The position numbers and the translations under genes were made by a program. From Nitrosarchaeum sp. (lineage in GTDB: Archaea > Thermoproteota > Nitrososphaeria > Nitrososphaerales > Nitrosopumilaceae): 64,000 nucleotides of DNA. Below the pieces are notes generated by a model, which did not search any database, was not told where the DNA came from, and worked only from the letters and a program-made list of their open reading frames with translations. This document shows positions 26,418 to 35,569 of this stretch, piece after piece (within the stretch, counting starts at the first letter, position 1; each line of letters begins with the position of its first letter). The stretch lies in NCBI GenBank assembly GCA_002737445.1, contig NSIR01000001.1:1-64000 (forward strand), in the 5' to 3' direction.

Positions 26418-28511
26418 ATGGAATTAGATGAAGAATTAGAAGAGCCAAAACGTGGTGGAATTCTTCAATCTACATCAAAACGTGTAAGAATGATATTTTC
26501 TGTAATGGCAAGTCCAAACAGAATAGATATTTTAAGAATTTTAAATTCAAAAGGCCCATTAACATATTCTGAATTAAAGTCATTAGCAGGATTCAAATCC
26601 AAAAAAGAAAGTGGAAAGTTTGCCTATCACTTGAGAAAATTATTAAGACAATCTCTTGTGGCATTAAATAAATCTGAAAGACGATATACAATTACAAATC
26701 TTGGTAAACTTGTTTTAAGTTTGGCAAGACAGATTGAGGAACGATCAATTATTGAGAGTGGAAAAATGTATGTTAGAACATCACATGAATCAATTGAGGA
26801 ATTAAATTCTCATAAAATTATTCAATCACTTGTTCGTGAAGGTAGTCTTCCATTAGAATTAGCTCAAAAAATTACCGAAGAAGTTGAAAATAGAATTTAC
26901 AAATATCAAACAACATATCTTACTGGAGCTCTTATTCGAGAAATGGTAAATTCTGTTCTTTTAGAACATGGTCATGAAGAATATCGCAATAAACTAGCAC
27001 GCCTAGGTTTACCTGTATATGATGTTCAAGAAATGCTAACAAATCTCGATAATGTAGATAATGGTGCAGAAGGATTACTTTTCAATACTGGTCAGAAAGT
27101 ATTTGCAGAACATTTACTGACAAATGTATTACCTAAAGATGTTGCAGATTCACATCTTTCTGGTGAAATGCATATTTCAAATCCAGGAATTTGGTCAATG
27201 ATACCTGATACAATATTTGTTAATGTAAAAGAACTGATTGAAGATGGAGTTATTCTTGGCGGAAAATATTTGGATGTATCAAGAATTACATCCTCAAAAT
27301 CAATTGATGATGTTACAACTTCATTATCTATAATCATATCATTACTTTCTAAAGAAGCCTCACAAGAAATAGTGATTGATGGATTGATTACACTTTTTAC
27401 AAAATACTCAAAGAATATTCCTGAACTAGAACAAAAATTAACGGATGCTTTTGCTACTGCATCTACTACATCAAAATATAATAGAAAAAGCACTAATGTT
27501 TCAATTAGACTTCAATTAGGTACTGATCTAAAAATTATTAATGCAATAATAAATGCATACAAGAATTACACAAAAATAACTCCAATACCAAAAATTGGTT
27601 TAATTGTAGATTTCGATAAAGGAAAAATCACGGATGTTTCTGAATCATTAGCAGAAATAATTTCTATTGGCGGTAAAGTCATGTTTGCAAAAAGTGAAGT
27701 ATCTAGTTACGGTATTACAAATGGGACAACTAAAACTTCTGGCCCACTTGCAATAACACTACAATCTGTTTCAATTAATCTTCCAAGACTTGCATTTGAA
27801 TCTAATAAAGATGAAACATACTTTAGAGCAAGACTTGCATTACTTATGAAACCTGTTTTGTCTTCTATGGCATTACGAAAAAAAGATATTTCAGATATTA
27901 CTAGAAGAGGATTAAATCCAATTCTTGCAAAGAATACACAATATATGCAAAGAAGTTCTGTTTCCCTAATTGTAAATCTTGTAGGACTCAAAGAATCTGT
28001 TTTCAATATTCTAGGATTCCAAGATAATAAAGAAGGACAAAATATACTCAACAAAGTAATAGAAACTGCAGTTGATGTTGCTACCAAAAAAGGTAAGGAA
28101 ATTGGTGATACTGTGACTATATCCATGACTGAAACTGAAGGTTCTAGTCGTTTTGCAACATTAGATGGCGAGAAATATGGTAAAAATTCAACTCTTAATT
28201 CAATGCATAGTGATTCTTACTCACAAGGACTAGTACTCAACGCCTCTGAAATGACTAACTATACAAGTAAAACTGAGATTATATCCGAGTGCAATAAACT
28301 ATCTAAATTACTTAATGGTGGATTGTTAATAAAATTAGATATTGAACATAATGCAACTCCAGCTGATATAAAAAAATCAATAGAAAAAGCAGCAGAACTA
28401 ACACCATCATTCAAACCTGTAAAGAAAATATCTCTTTGTGGTGAATGTGGATTCAAAGATGAACCATTTGTAGATAAGTGTCCAAAGTGTAAATCTTCAT
28501 ACGTGATCTAA
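26418..28511 (+). CDS. HTH regulator fused to an ATP-cone and a catalytically degenerate NrdD-like domain
   Basis: A protein of 697 residues from the ATG at 26418; an in-frame TTG at 26397 is too close to the TATA-like TTTATACAT (centre about 26381). An ArsR-like winged helix (about 15-95, FSVMASPNRIDILRIL) precedes an ATP-cone (about 110-200). A long region follows that resembles anaerobic ribonucleotide reductase NrdD (SHLSGEMHI, SVSINLPRLAFES, VGLKESVFNILGF, TEGSSRFATLDGEKYG). A NrdD-type zinc finger ends it (CGECG, CPKCK). There is no glycyl-radical motif, and the active-site cysteines are missing. It probably senses dATP/ATP and represses nrdJ, which lies next. The role is inferred. Confidence 0.8.
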   Translation: MELDEELEEPKRGGILQSTSKRVRMIFSVMASPNRIDILRILNSKGPLTYSELKSLAGFKSKKESGKFAYHLRKLLRQSLVALNKSERRYTITNLGKLVLSLARQIEERSIIESGKMYVRTSHESIEELNSHKIIQSLVREGSLPLELAQKITEEVENRIYKYQTTYLTGALIREMVNSVLLEHGHEEYRNKLARLGLPVYDVQEMLTNLDNVDNGAEGLLFNTGQKVFAEHLLTNVLPKDVADSHLSGEMHISNPGIWSMIPDTIFVNVKELIEDGVILGGKYLDVSRITSSKSIDDVTTSLSIIISLLSKEASQEIVIDGLITLFTKYSKNIPELEQKLTDAFATASTTSKYNRKSTNVSIRLQLGTDLKIINAIINAYKNYTKITPIPKIGLIVDFDKGKITDVSESLAEIISIGGKVMFAKSEVSSYGITNGTTKTSGPLAITLQSVSINLPRLAFESNKDETYFRARLALLMKPVLSSMALRKKDISDITRRGLNPILAKNTQYMQRSSVSLIVNLVGLKESVFNILGFQDNKEGQNILNKVIETAVDVATKKGKEIGDTVTISMTETEGSSRFATLDGEKYGKNSTLNSMHSDSYSQGLVLNASEMTNYTSKTEIISECNKLSKLLNGGLLIKLDIEHNATPADIKKSIEKAAELTPSFKPVKKISLCGECGFKDEPFVDKCPKCKSSYVI

Positions 28512-28712
28512 AATTAGTATATAAATAATTAGTTCCGATAGCTTTATTAAATTTTTTTTATGTTATAGGCAGCGATCTTATTCATTCATACCTGTATCAC
28601 TTTCATAATAGCGGTGTTAAAAAAATTGACTCAACAAGGGGACATGATCAAAATTTTTCAAGCAAACAAGTTATAACACCATTGTTCTTAATTGACTTTA
28701 GGAGATTATAAT
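28512..28712 (+). promoter_or_regulatory. Long nrdJ leader with inverted repeat and ribosome-binding site
   Basis: AGTATATAAATA near 28518-28527 is the best TATA box, which would give a leader of about 160 nt, long for this genome. GGTGTTA (28613-28619) and TAACACC (28674-28680) are inverted repeats. GGAG at 28701-28704 precedes the TTG at 28713 by 8 nt and decides that start. No cobalamin-riboswitch B12 box is seen. It could hold the operator of the HTH/ATP-cone protein or an RNA switch. Confidence 0.4.
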
Positions 28713-31364
28713 TTGGATAAATCACAAATAGAAAGTACTATCAATGAGATTCGTAAGCGAAATGGGACTATAACAACTTTTAATCAAGATAAAATTTCAA
28801 ATGCAATATTCAAAGCATTGGTAGCAACTTCTAAAGGTGATCGCACGTTAGCCGATCAACTTGCAAACAAAGTTATTCAAAAATTAGTTGAACAAGGATT
28901 TACAAATTCTCGAAGTCCTAGTGTTGAAGATATTCAAGATATTGTTGAATCAACTTTAATTGATTGTGGTAATAGTGACATTGCAAAAACATTCATTGTT
29001 TACAGACATGAACGAAGAAAATTGAGAGACGAAAAAATGAAAGTCTTAAACATGAAATCATTAGATTCAGTTTCAAAGAATTTTGATCTAAATTGTTTGA
29101 GAGTATTAGCATCTAGATATCTATTTAGAAATAATAAAAATGAAATTATTGAATCACCTACTCAAATGTTTGAAAGAGTTGCAATTCTAGTTGGAGTGGG
29201 CGATATTCTATATGACGCACAAGTATTCGATAAATCTGGAAGCATTACTCAAAATATTGATGAAGCACGTACATATCTTGAAAAATTAGATAATTTTGAT
29301 TACAAATTTAAAATTGGAGATTACTTTCTTAACAAATGGCACTTTAGATCTTTAATTAGTCACTATGTAACACTTGCAAATAAAGGACAAATGAAAGTAA
29401 GCTTTAAAGATCTTTTAACATTACTTGCAGGCAAAAAATTTGATGAATATGGTGAAAAGATAACAGAATACTTTGAATTAATGACCGCACAAGTATTTCT
29501 ACCAAATTCACCAACAATGATGAATGCCGGTGGACGATTAGGTCAACTTTCTGCCTGTTTTGTTCTTGGAATGCCTGATGATATGGAAAAAATTATGAAA
29601 TCAACTTCTGATGCAGCATTAATTTTCAAATCAGGTGGCGGTGTTGGAATTAACTATTCTGATCTTCGTGAAGAAGGCGATATTGTTGCATCAACTTCCG
29701 GTGTAGCTTCTGGTCCAGTTTCTTTTATGAATATTATCAATACAGTAACAGAAGTTGTAAAACAAGGTGGAAAAAGAAGAGGAGCAAATATGGGAATTAT
29801 TGAAGCTTGGCATCCAGATGTTGAAAAATTCATCACAAACAAAACAGAACCTGGCGTATTGGAGAATTTTAATGTCAGTGTAGGTATTTGGGAGGACTTT
29901 TGGAATGCACTTGTAAACACAGATGATGGGAAATACATGCTACGTAGTCCACGTGATAAAAAACCAGTAAAAGAAATTAATGCACATCAATTAATTGATT
30001 TGATAGCTCTTTCTGCATGGAAAAGTGCTGAGCCTGGATTGATATTTTTTGATCAAATTAACAAATACAATGTATTTGCTAAAGCAAGGCAAGCTCCATT
30101 AAGAGCTACAAATCCATGTGGCGAACAAAGTCTATACCCATACGAGTCATGTAATCTTGGTTCAATTAACTTGGTAAATCTTGTAAAAAGAAAAGCTGAT
30201 GGAGATTATGAATTTGATTGGCAAAGATATGAAGAAACAATCAGAAAAACAACAAAATTCTTGGATAACATTATCGATGTAAATAATTATCCTGTAAAAG
30301 ATATTGATATTGCCTCAAAAGATTCTAGACGAATTGGATTAGGTGTTATGGGTGTTGCAGATCTCTTATACAAATTAAAAATTCCATATAACTCCAAAGA
30401 AGGTTATGAATTACAATCAAAATTATCTGAAGCACTAACTTATTACTCCATGGAAGAAAGTGTAGCACTTGCAAAATCAAGAGGAGAATTTCCACTTTGT
30501 TCAAAAACAGAATATCCAGAAGGAAAGATTCCAATTGCAGGTTATTATGAAAAACCAAAGGAATCACATTGTTATGAATGGGATGCATTAATCGAGAAAA
30601 TTAAAAAACATGGAATTAGAAATGTTTTGACTACTACTGTTGCACCAACAGGAACCCTATCTATGATTGCTGATTGTTCAAATGGAATGGAACCAGCATT
30701 TGCTCTAGTGTTTGAAAAAAGAGTTACTGTAGGCAGATTCTTTTACACAAACAAAATTGTTGAAGAAGTACTCAAAGAACATGGTCTATACAGTGATGAA
30801 CTTCTTACAAAGATTGCAGATAATTACGGTTCTTTGAAAGGAATTCCTGAAATTCCACAATGGATGCAAGATGTCTATGTAACTGCAATGGATATTCACT
30901 GGGCAGATCATTTAATGGCTCAAGGTACATGGCAAGATTGGATTGGAAATGCAATTGCAAAAACAATCAATATGCCATACGATGTTACTGTAGATGATGT
31001 AAAATCATCATATTTACTAGCTCATGAATTAGGTCTTAAAGGCACTACTGTATATCGTGATGGTTCCAGACATAAACAAGTACTTCACATGACAAGTGAA
31101 AATGCACAAAAAACATTCGTTGTTACACCAAGTGACTATGTTACCAAATATGTAGCAACTATGATTACAAACCCATACATTAAAACACAAATCCATAATG
31201 CACTTGAATTAAAAATTCCTGATGAAGAAATTATCTCTCAACCTATGAGACAGGAAGAAGTATCTGAAGACAGACTATGTCCAACATGCAAAAATAATCT
31301 TGTATTTGTAGAAGGATGCAGTATATGCATTGAATGTGGATTCAGCGGCTGTACTTCTGGATAG
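28713..31364 (+). CDS. nrdJ: Adenosylcobalamin-dependent ribonucleotide reductase (class II)
   Basis: A protein of 883 residues from the TTG at 28713, chosen for its GGAG ribosome-binding site; the frame is open to 28692. It makes deoxyribonucleotides using a B12-derived radical. An N-terminal ATP-cone (about 10-100) gives allosteric control. Catalytic-barrel motifs include QLSACFVLGMP, NPCGEQSLYPYESCNLGSI and TTTVAPTGTLS. The C terminus carries CPTCKNN and CIECGFSGC for re-reduction of the active site. It depends on the cobamide pathway, part of which is encoded at 56.3-60.5 kb. Confidence 0.97.
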   Translation: MDKSQIESTINEIRKRNGTITTFNQDKISNAIFKALVATSKGDRTLADQLANKVIQKLVEQGFTNSRSPSVEDIQDIVESTLIDCGNSDIAKTFIVYRHERRKLRDEKMKVLNMKSLDSVSKNFDLNCLRVLASRYLFRNNKNEIIESPTQMFERVAILVGVGDILYDAQVFDKSGSITQNIDEARTYLEKLDNFDYKFKIGDYFLNKWHFRSLISHYVTLANKGQMKVSFKDLLTLLAGKKFDEYGEKITEYFELMTAQVFLPNSPTMMNAGGRLGQLSACFVLGMPDDMEKIMKSTSDAALIFKSGGGVGINYSDLREEGDIVASTSGVASGPVSFMNIINTVTEVVKQGGKRRGANMGIIEAWHPDVEKFITNKTEPGVLENFNVSVGIWEDFWNALVNTDDGKYMLRSPRDKKPVKEINAHQLIDLIALSAWKSAEPGLIFFDQINKYNVFAKARQAPLRATNPCGEQSLYPYESCNLGSINLVNLVKRKADGDYEFDWQRYEETIRKTTKFLDNIIDVNNYPVKDIDIASKDSRRIGLGVMGVADLLYKLKIPYNSKEGYELQSKLSEALTYYSMEESVALAKSRGEFPLCSKTEYPEGKIPIAGYYEKPKESHCYEWDALIEKIKKHGIRNVLTTTVAPTGTLSMIADCSNGMEPAFALVFEKRVTVGRFFYTNKIVEEVLKEHGLYSDELLTKIADNYGSLKGIPEIPQWMQDVYVTAMDIHWADHLMAQGTWQDWIGNAIAKTINMPYDVTVDDVKSSYLLAHELGLKGTTVYRDGSRHKQVLHMTSENAQKTFVVTPSDYVTKYVATMITNPYIKTQIHNALELKIPDEEIISQPMRQEEVSEDRLCPTCKNNLVFVEGCSICIECGFSGCTSG

Positions 31365-31409
31365 CTAACAAATCGTAACTCTTTTACTTGCTTTTACTTT
31401 TAATTTAAC

Positions 31410-32549
31410 ATGGATAAGAAAATTCTTGGATTATCTATTGGTATTGTAATAATTATTATAATTGCAATAATACTGATTATTCCAAATTTACAATCAATAA
31501 TATCAAACTCACAAACAAATACCGATCAAAAACATCATGAAAAAATTGGACTTGTAATTAATACACCAAATCAATCCATAACTTTGAAAGACTTGAACCA
31601 AATTTACTCTGATGCATCATCTACTGGAATTGGACGAAATAATATGTACATATTTTGGAATGTAATTGAGCCTGTTAGAAATGAATTTGATTGGAAACAT
31701 TCAGACATTTTAATGAGCTTAAATAAAAAAAATGATCTTAAAGTTACACTTTATTTTTCTGTGATCAATGGAGAAACACTAGGTCCTTTTCCACCATGGA
31801 TTGGAAAACCTTCACTTAATGCAATTGGAGAAGACAGACTGGTTAATGTTCTTGATGCCATCTTGACTCGTTATGACATTATTGATACAGTTGTACTTGC
31901 AGGTGACACAGAATCACAGTTTCGATATTACGAACAAAACATTCCTGTATACAAGGAACTTTTCAATGGCGTGTACACTAAATTAAAAGAAAAACATCCA
32001 GGTGTACAAATAGGAAATTCATTTGGATTACATAATGTAATTAATAAAAATCTGGAACATATTGTAAGTGATTTAGCACTTGGAGATTTTGTTGCCTTTT
32101 CATATTTTCCGGTAGATAATCTAAATGATATAGCTAAAACTCCACAAGAAGCTAAAGAAGATCTACAAAAAATATTTGAAATTGTTCCTGATAAAAAAAT
32201 TGGACTTTTTGAGATTAGTTGGAGTACGTCTAATTTTGTAGGCGGAAATAACACATCTCAGAAAATATTTTTAGAAAAATCATTTGAATTTTATAAAGAA
32301 AATGAATCTGAAATTGAATTTTTTACATGGTATAGACAATATGATAGACCTAATGGAACATGTGTTATTGAAAAACCAAGCATAGGAAATCAAACTCTTT
32401 CAATAGGTGGAAATTCTGGTTTGGGAAGTAGTGAGTATATAATTGAACGACTAAGTAATTACATTTGTAGTTCTGGAATGATAGATTCTAATGGAATTCC
32501 AAAACCAAGTTGGAATGAATTTAAAAGTGAAATAGAAATGATTCACTAA
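31410..32549 (+). CDS. Membrane-anchored extracellular protein with TIM-barrel (glycosidase-like) pattern
   Basis: A protein of 379 residues. An N-terminal membrane helix (about 6-30) is followed by an external domain of about 330 residues. Segments such as NMYIFWNVIEPVRNEFDW, LKVTLYFSVING, VVLAGDTESQ, FVAFSYFP and KIGLFEISWSTS alternate strands and helices as in clan GH-A glycosidases, with Glu in the expected places (GDTE, FEISW). I do not recognise a named family. It may act on surface or extracellular glycans. Confidence 0.6.
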   Translation: MDKKILGLSIGIVIIIIIAIILIIPNLQSIISNSQTNTDQKHHEKIGLVINTPNQSITLKDLNQIYSDASSTGIGRNNMYIFWNVIEPVRNEFDWKHSDILMSLNKKNDLKVTLYFSVINGETLGPFPPWIGKPSLNAIGEDRLVNVLDAILTRYDIIDTVVLAGDTESQFRYYEQNIPVYKELFNGVYTKLKEKHPGVQIGNSFGLHNVINKNLEHIVSDLALGDFVAFSYFPVDNLNDIAKTPQEAKEDLQKIFEIVPDKKIGLFEISWSTSNFVGGNNTSQKIFLEKSFEFYKENESEIEFFTWYRQYDRPNGTCVIEKPSIGNQTLSIGGNSGLGSSEYIIERLSNYICSSGMIDSNGIPKPSWNEFKSEIEMIH

Positions 32550-32550
32550 A

Positions 32551-33219
32551 ATGATCTCTCTTATTTTAGCTGAATCTGCATTAGAACTCGTTCCTCAGGA
32601 ATTACAAAATCACATATCTGTATTGTCTCATGCGCAAAAATTAGGAAAAAATCCACGTGAAATATTACTTGATAATTCTTGGCATTTTGCTGCAATGAAA
32701 GGAATGGATAATGAAATTAAAAGAGGAAGACCTGATTTAGTTCATTTTTCTATATTAGAGGCAACTACAATTCCATTGTATTTACAAAATAAAATTAAAA
32801 TTTACATTCACACTATAGATGATAAAGTAATTTACATTGGAGAAAATGTTCACATTCCAAAATCATATCATAGATTTGAAGGTTTAATTGAAAAATTATT
32901 TTTAGATAAAGTAATACAATCTGACATTAACACATTATTGAAAATTAAAAATAAATCTTTTTCTGAATTAATTGATGAAATAAAACCGTCAAAAATTATT
33001 GGGTTTTCAACTAAAGGGGAATTAAAAACATTTGAAAAAATAAGCTTTGAAATTGTAGATAATACTTGTATAGTTATTGGCGGATTCCAAAAGGGTCATT
33101 TTTCTGAATCAGTAAAATCCAAAATAAATCACTTATTTTCAATCGATAACTTGTCTTATGAGGCACATGTGGTAGTTGCACGCATACTCTATGAGTATGA
33201 AAAAACCATTTTTATGTAG
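32551..33219 (+). CDS. nep1: 16S rRNA pseudouridine N1-methyltransferase Nep1 (Emg1)
   Basis: A protein of 222 residues of the SPOUT class. It methylates N1 of a pseudouridine in the small-subunit rRNA and helps ribosome assembly. The family signature KRGRPDLVHFSILEA is near residue 67. The C-terminal knot region contains IGFSTKGEL and CIVIGGFQKGHFS. It starts 1 bp after the preceding stop, so the two are cotranscribed, and it is followed by tRNA and ribosome genes. Confidence 0.93.
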   Translation: MISLILAESALELVPQELQNHISVLSHAQKLGKNPREILLDNSWHFAAMKGMDNEIKRGRPDLVHFSILEATTIPLYLQNKIKIYIHTIDDKVIYIGENVHIPKSYHRFEGLIEKLFLDKVIQSDINTLLKIKNKSFSELIDEIKPSKIIGFSTKGELKTFEKISFEIVDNTCIVIGGFQKGHFSESVKSKINHLFSIDNLSYEAHVVVARILYEYEKTIFM

Positions 33220-33241
33220 GAAATTAAGTTTATTTTATTAT

Positions 33242-33315
33242 GCAGTCATAGTATAGTCTGGTTAGTATTCGAGGTTTCCAACCTTGTGACGCGGGTCCGA
33301 ATCCCGCTGACTGCA
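33242..33315 (+). tRNA. tRNA-Gly (anticodon TCC)
   Basis: Acceptor stem GCAGTCA (33242-33248) pairs with TGACTGC (33308-33314), with discriminator A at 33315. The anticodon stem CGAGG/CCTTG encloses the loop TTTCCAA, giving anticodon TCC (reads GGA). The T stem GCGGG/CCCGC encloses TCCGAAT. Length is 74 nt, with no intron and no encoded CCA. Confidence 0.95.
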
Positions 33316-33316
33316 C

Positions 33317-33323
33317 TTTTTTT
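33317..33323 (+). terminator. Oligo-T terminator after tRNA-Gly
   Basis: Seven T residues start 2 nt after the tRNA 3' end. Archaeal RNA polymerase typically terminates at such runs. Confidence 0.6.
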
Positions 33324-33367
33324 AATCTAAAGAGAACCAATTTTTAGGTCTACTCTAATTAATCATT

Positions 33368-33670
33368 ATGAAACCAGCTCTTAGAAAAATTGCATTAGAA
33401 CGGATGGAAATTCTTATCACCAATGCAATTTCTAATGCAAAAATGAATCCTGATTTATCTCAACGACAAGCATCACTTGCGCAAAGAATTAGCACAAGGC
33501 ATAAAATTCGTATGCCTTATCAATTAAGAATTGTTTTTTGTAAAAAATGTAAGTCATTTATAGCACCTGGAATAAATTCCAAAATTCGTTTGGGTAGAAC
33601 TTCAATAAAGTCGATCAGAATTACATGTAATCTATGTGGGCATACTTATCGTAAAATAATACCTCAATGA
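33368..33670 (+). CDS. rnp4: Ribonuclease P protein component 4 (Rpp21/Rpr2 homologue)
   Basis: A protein of 100 residues. It is a protein subunit of archaeal RNase P, which trims the 5' ends of tRNAs. Two long N-terminal helices (about 5-55, ending RHKIRMPYQLR) are followed by a zinc ribbon with FCKKCKSF and CNLCGH, matching the Rpr2 family. It lies next to a tRNA gene and ribosomal genes. Confidence 0.92.
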   Translation: MKPALRKIALERMEILITNAISNAKMNPDLSQRQASLAQRISTRHKIRMPYQLRIVFCKKCKSFIAPGINSKIRLGRTSIKSIRITCNLCGHTYRKIIPQ

Positions 33671-33701
33671 TTTATAAGACGATTCCAGATTTTTTCATTT
33701 C

Positions 33702-34154
33702 ATGGCAAAGGTATACGATGTTCCTTCTGATATGTTGATTAGTAGATTAGCATCTATTTTAAAAAATGAAGATATTCCAGCTCCTATTTGGACTCCATTT
33801 GTAAAAACTGGTGCTCATGCAGACAAACCACCTCAAGATAGAGAATGGTGGCATACACGTTGTGCATCATTAATGAGAAAAATCTACCTTCATGGTCCAC
33901 TTGGAGTTAATGAATTAAGAAAAATTTATGGTGGTGGAAAACCATCTGGATATGGTGCCGCAAATCACAAAGATGCAGGTGGTGCAATTATTCGTAATGC
34001 AATTCAAGGATTAGAAAAACTTGGGTATGTAGAGAAAGTTGAGAAAAAAGGACGTGTCATATCAAAACAAGGCATGCAAAAACTAGATAGATTATCAACA
34101 GAGATACTCAAAGAACTCATCGTTGAAAATCCACAGCTTAAAGTATACTCTTAG
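33702..34154 (+). CDS. rps19e: Ribosomal protein S19e
   Basis: A protein of 150 residues, usual for the archaeal/eukaryotic S19e family of the small subunit. Characteristic segments are PIWTPFVKTGAHADKPPQD, WWHTRCASLMRKIY and the glycine-rich KIYGGGKPSGYG. It precedes the PDCD5 gene by 7 bp, a common archaeal arrangement. Confidence 0.97.
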   Translation: MAKVYDVPSDMLISRLASILKNEDIPAPIWTPFVKTGAHADKPPQDREWWHTRCASLMRKIYLHGPLGVNELRKIYGGGKPSGYGAANHKDAGGAIIRNAIQGLEKLGYVEKVEKKGRVISKQGMQKLDRLSTEILKELIVENPQLKVYS

Positions 34155-34161
34155 ATTTAAA

Positions 34162-34440
34162 ATGAGTTTTTCTGAATCTACTGATCCTCAGGATAAAGAA
34201 AATCAAGATTTACCTGCACAAAAAGAACAAATTCTCAAACAGATACTTTCACCAGAAGCAAGAATGCGATTAAATAACATAAAAATGGTCAAACCTGAAT
34301 TATCTGATCTTGTAGAACAATATCTTATTGGATTGGCTACACAAGGAAAAATGAATTCACAAATCACTGATGATCAACTCAAGCAAATTTTGTTATCTAC
34401 TCAACAACCAAAACATGATTTTAAAATAAATCGTATTTAA
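34162..34440 (+). CDS. PDCD5/TFAR19-family DNA-binding protein
   Basis: A protein of 92 residues from the ATG at 34162. The longer open frame starting at 34123 lies inside rps19e. The core LSPEARMRLNNIKMVKPEL and VEQYLIGLA is the conserved three-helix bundle of the archaeal PDCD5 family, found next to S19e in many archaea. The family binds DNA or assists folding in vitro; its archaeal role is not settled. Confidence 0.9.
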   Translation: MSFSESTDPQDKENQDLPAQKEQILKQILSPEARMRLNNIKMVKPELSDLVEQYLIGLATQGKMNSQITDDQLKQILLSTQQPKHDFKINRI

Positions 34441-34482
34441 CCTCAGATAAAATATAATTAGGGGTACAATTAGAAATTATTT

Positions 34483-35562
34483 ATGAAAGCTGTGGTTTAT
34501 GAAGAATATGCACCAGATGATAATTATGCAAAAATTTTAAAAGTAAAAGAAGTACCTGATCCAAAACCAAAATCTGACGAAGTAGTTTTCAAGGTAAAAT
34601 CTGCAGCTCTTAATTATAATGATATTTGGGGAATGAGAGGTTCACCAGTTCCAGTCCCATTACCACATATTTCTGGTTCTGATGCAGCAGGAGATGTAAT
34701 TGCTGTTGGTGATGATGTAAAAAATATCAAAGTTGGTGATAAAGTAGTTTCACATTCTAACATGTCATGTAGAGTATGCAAAGCATGTACTGATGGTAGA
34801 GAATTTGATTGTATTAATAGAATTATTTGGGGATTTCAAACAGGACCAAACTGGGGCGCATTTTCAGAAATCACACATTTACCAGAAGTAAATATTTCAA
34901 AAATTCCAGAGGGCGTAAGTTATGATGAAGCAGCTGCCGCATCAATGACTCTTTTAACATCATGGCATATGCTAGTTGGAAGAGCAAAGATTCGACCAGG
35001 ACAAACAGTATTGATTATGGGTGGTGGTTCTGGAGTTGGAAGCTTTGGAATTCAAATTGCAAAATTATACAATTGTGATGTCATTGCTACTGCAAGTCCT
35101 GATAAATTAGATAAATGTCTAGAATTAGGCGCAGATTATGCAGTAGATCACAGAAAAGAGGATTGGTATAAAGAGGTAAGAGCAATCTCAAAGGAATTAG
35201 CAAAGAAAAAAGATGAAGCACCCGGAATTGATGTTTCATTTGATCATATTGGTCAAACTCACTGGAACCAACAACTAACATTACTAAAGTATGGTGCAAC
35301 ACTGGTATCATGCGGTGCAACAACTGGGTATGATGCAAAAACAGATCTTAGACATGTATTTTTTAAAGGAACAAATATTCTTGGTTCAACACAAGGAACT
35401 AAAGCAGAATTAGATCAAGGTTTGTATTGGATGGGTCAAGGTAAAATTAAAGCCGCAATAGATTCTGTTTATTCATTTGAACAGGCAGCAGAAGCTCACA
35501 CAAAGATGTTAACTGGAAAAGGACTCTTTGGCAAAATCTTAATCAAGCCAGAATCTAACTAG
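34483..35562 (+). CDS. Zinc-containing MDR alcohol dehydrogenase/enoyl reductase family protein
   Basis: A protein of 359 residues. An N-terminal GroES-like domain has a structural zinc site (CRVCKACTDGREFDC, near 93-107). The nucleotide-binding domain has GGGSGVGSFGIQIAK (near 183). The catalytic zinc Cys is replaced in the LNYNDIWG segment, as in quinone oxidoreductases and acryloyl/crotonyl-CoA reductases. A role in reducing acryloyl-CoA in the 3-hydroxypropionate/4-hydroxybutyrate cycle is possible but unproven. It precedes a CoA-lyase gene by 7 bp. Confidence 0.85.
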   Translation: MKAVVYEEYAPDDNYAKILKVKEVPDPKPKSDEVVFKVKSAALNYNDIWGMRGSPVPVPLPHISGSDAAGDVIAVGDDVKNIKVGDKVVSHSNMSCRVCKACTDGREFDCINRIIWGFQTGPNWGAFSEITHLPEVNISKIPEGVSYDEAAAASMTLLTSWHMLVGRAKIRPGQTVLIMGGGSGVGSFGIQIAKLYNCDVIATASPDKLDKCLELGADYAVDHRKEDWYKEVRAISKELAKKKDEAPGIDVSFDHIGQTHWNQQLTLLKYGATLVSCGATTGYDAKTDLRHVFFKGTNILGSTQGTKAELDQGLYWMGQGKIKAAIDSVYSFEQAAEAHTKMLTGKGLFGKILIKPESN

Positions 35563-35569
35563 TTATTTA

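Noticed and set aside
28541-28712. Cobalamin riboswitch before nrdJ
   Set aside because: No B12-box consensus or full riboswitch fold could be found by eye; only a simple inverted repeat remains.
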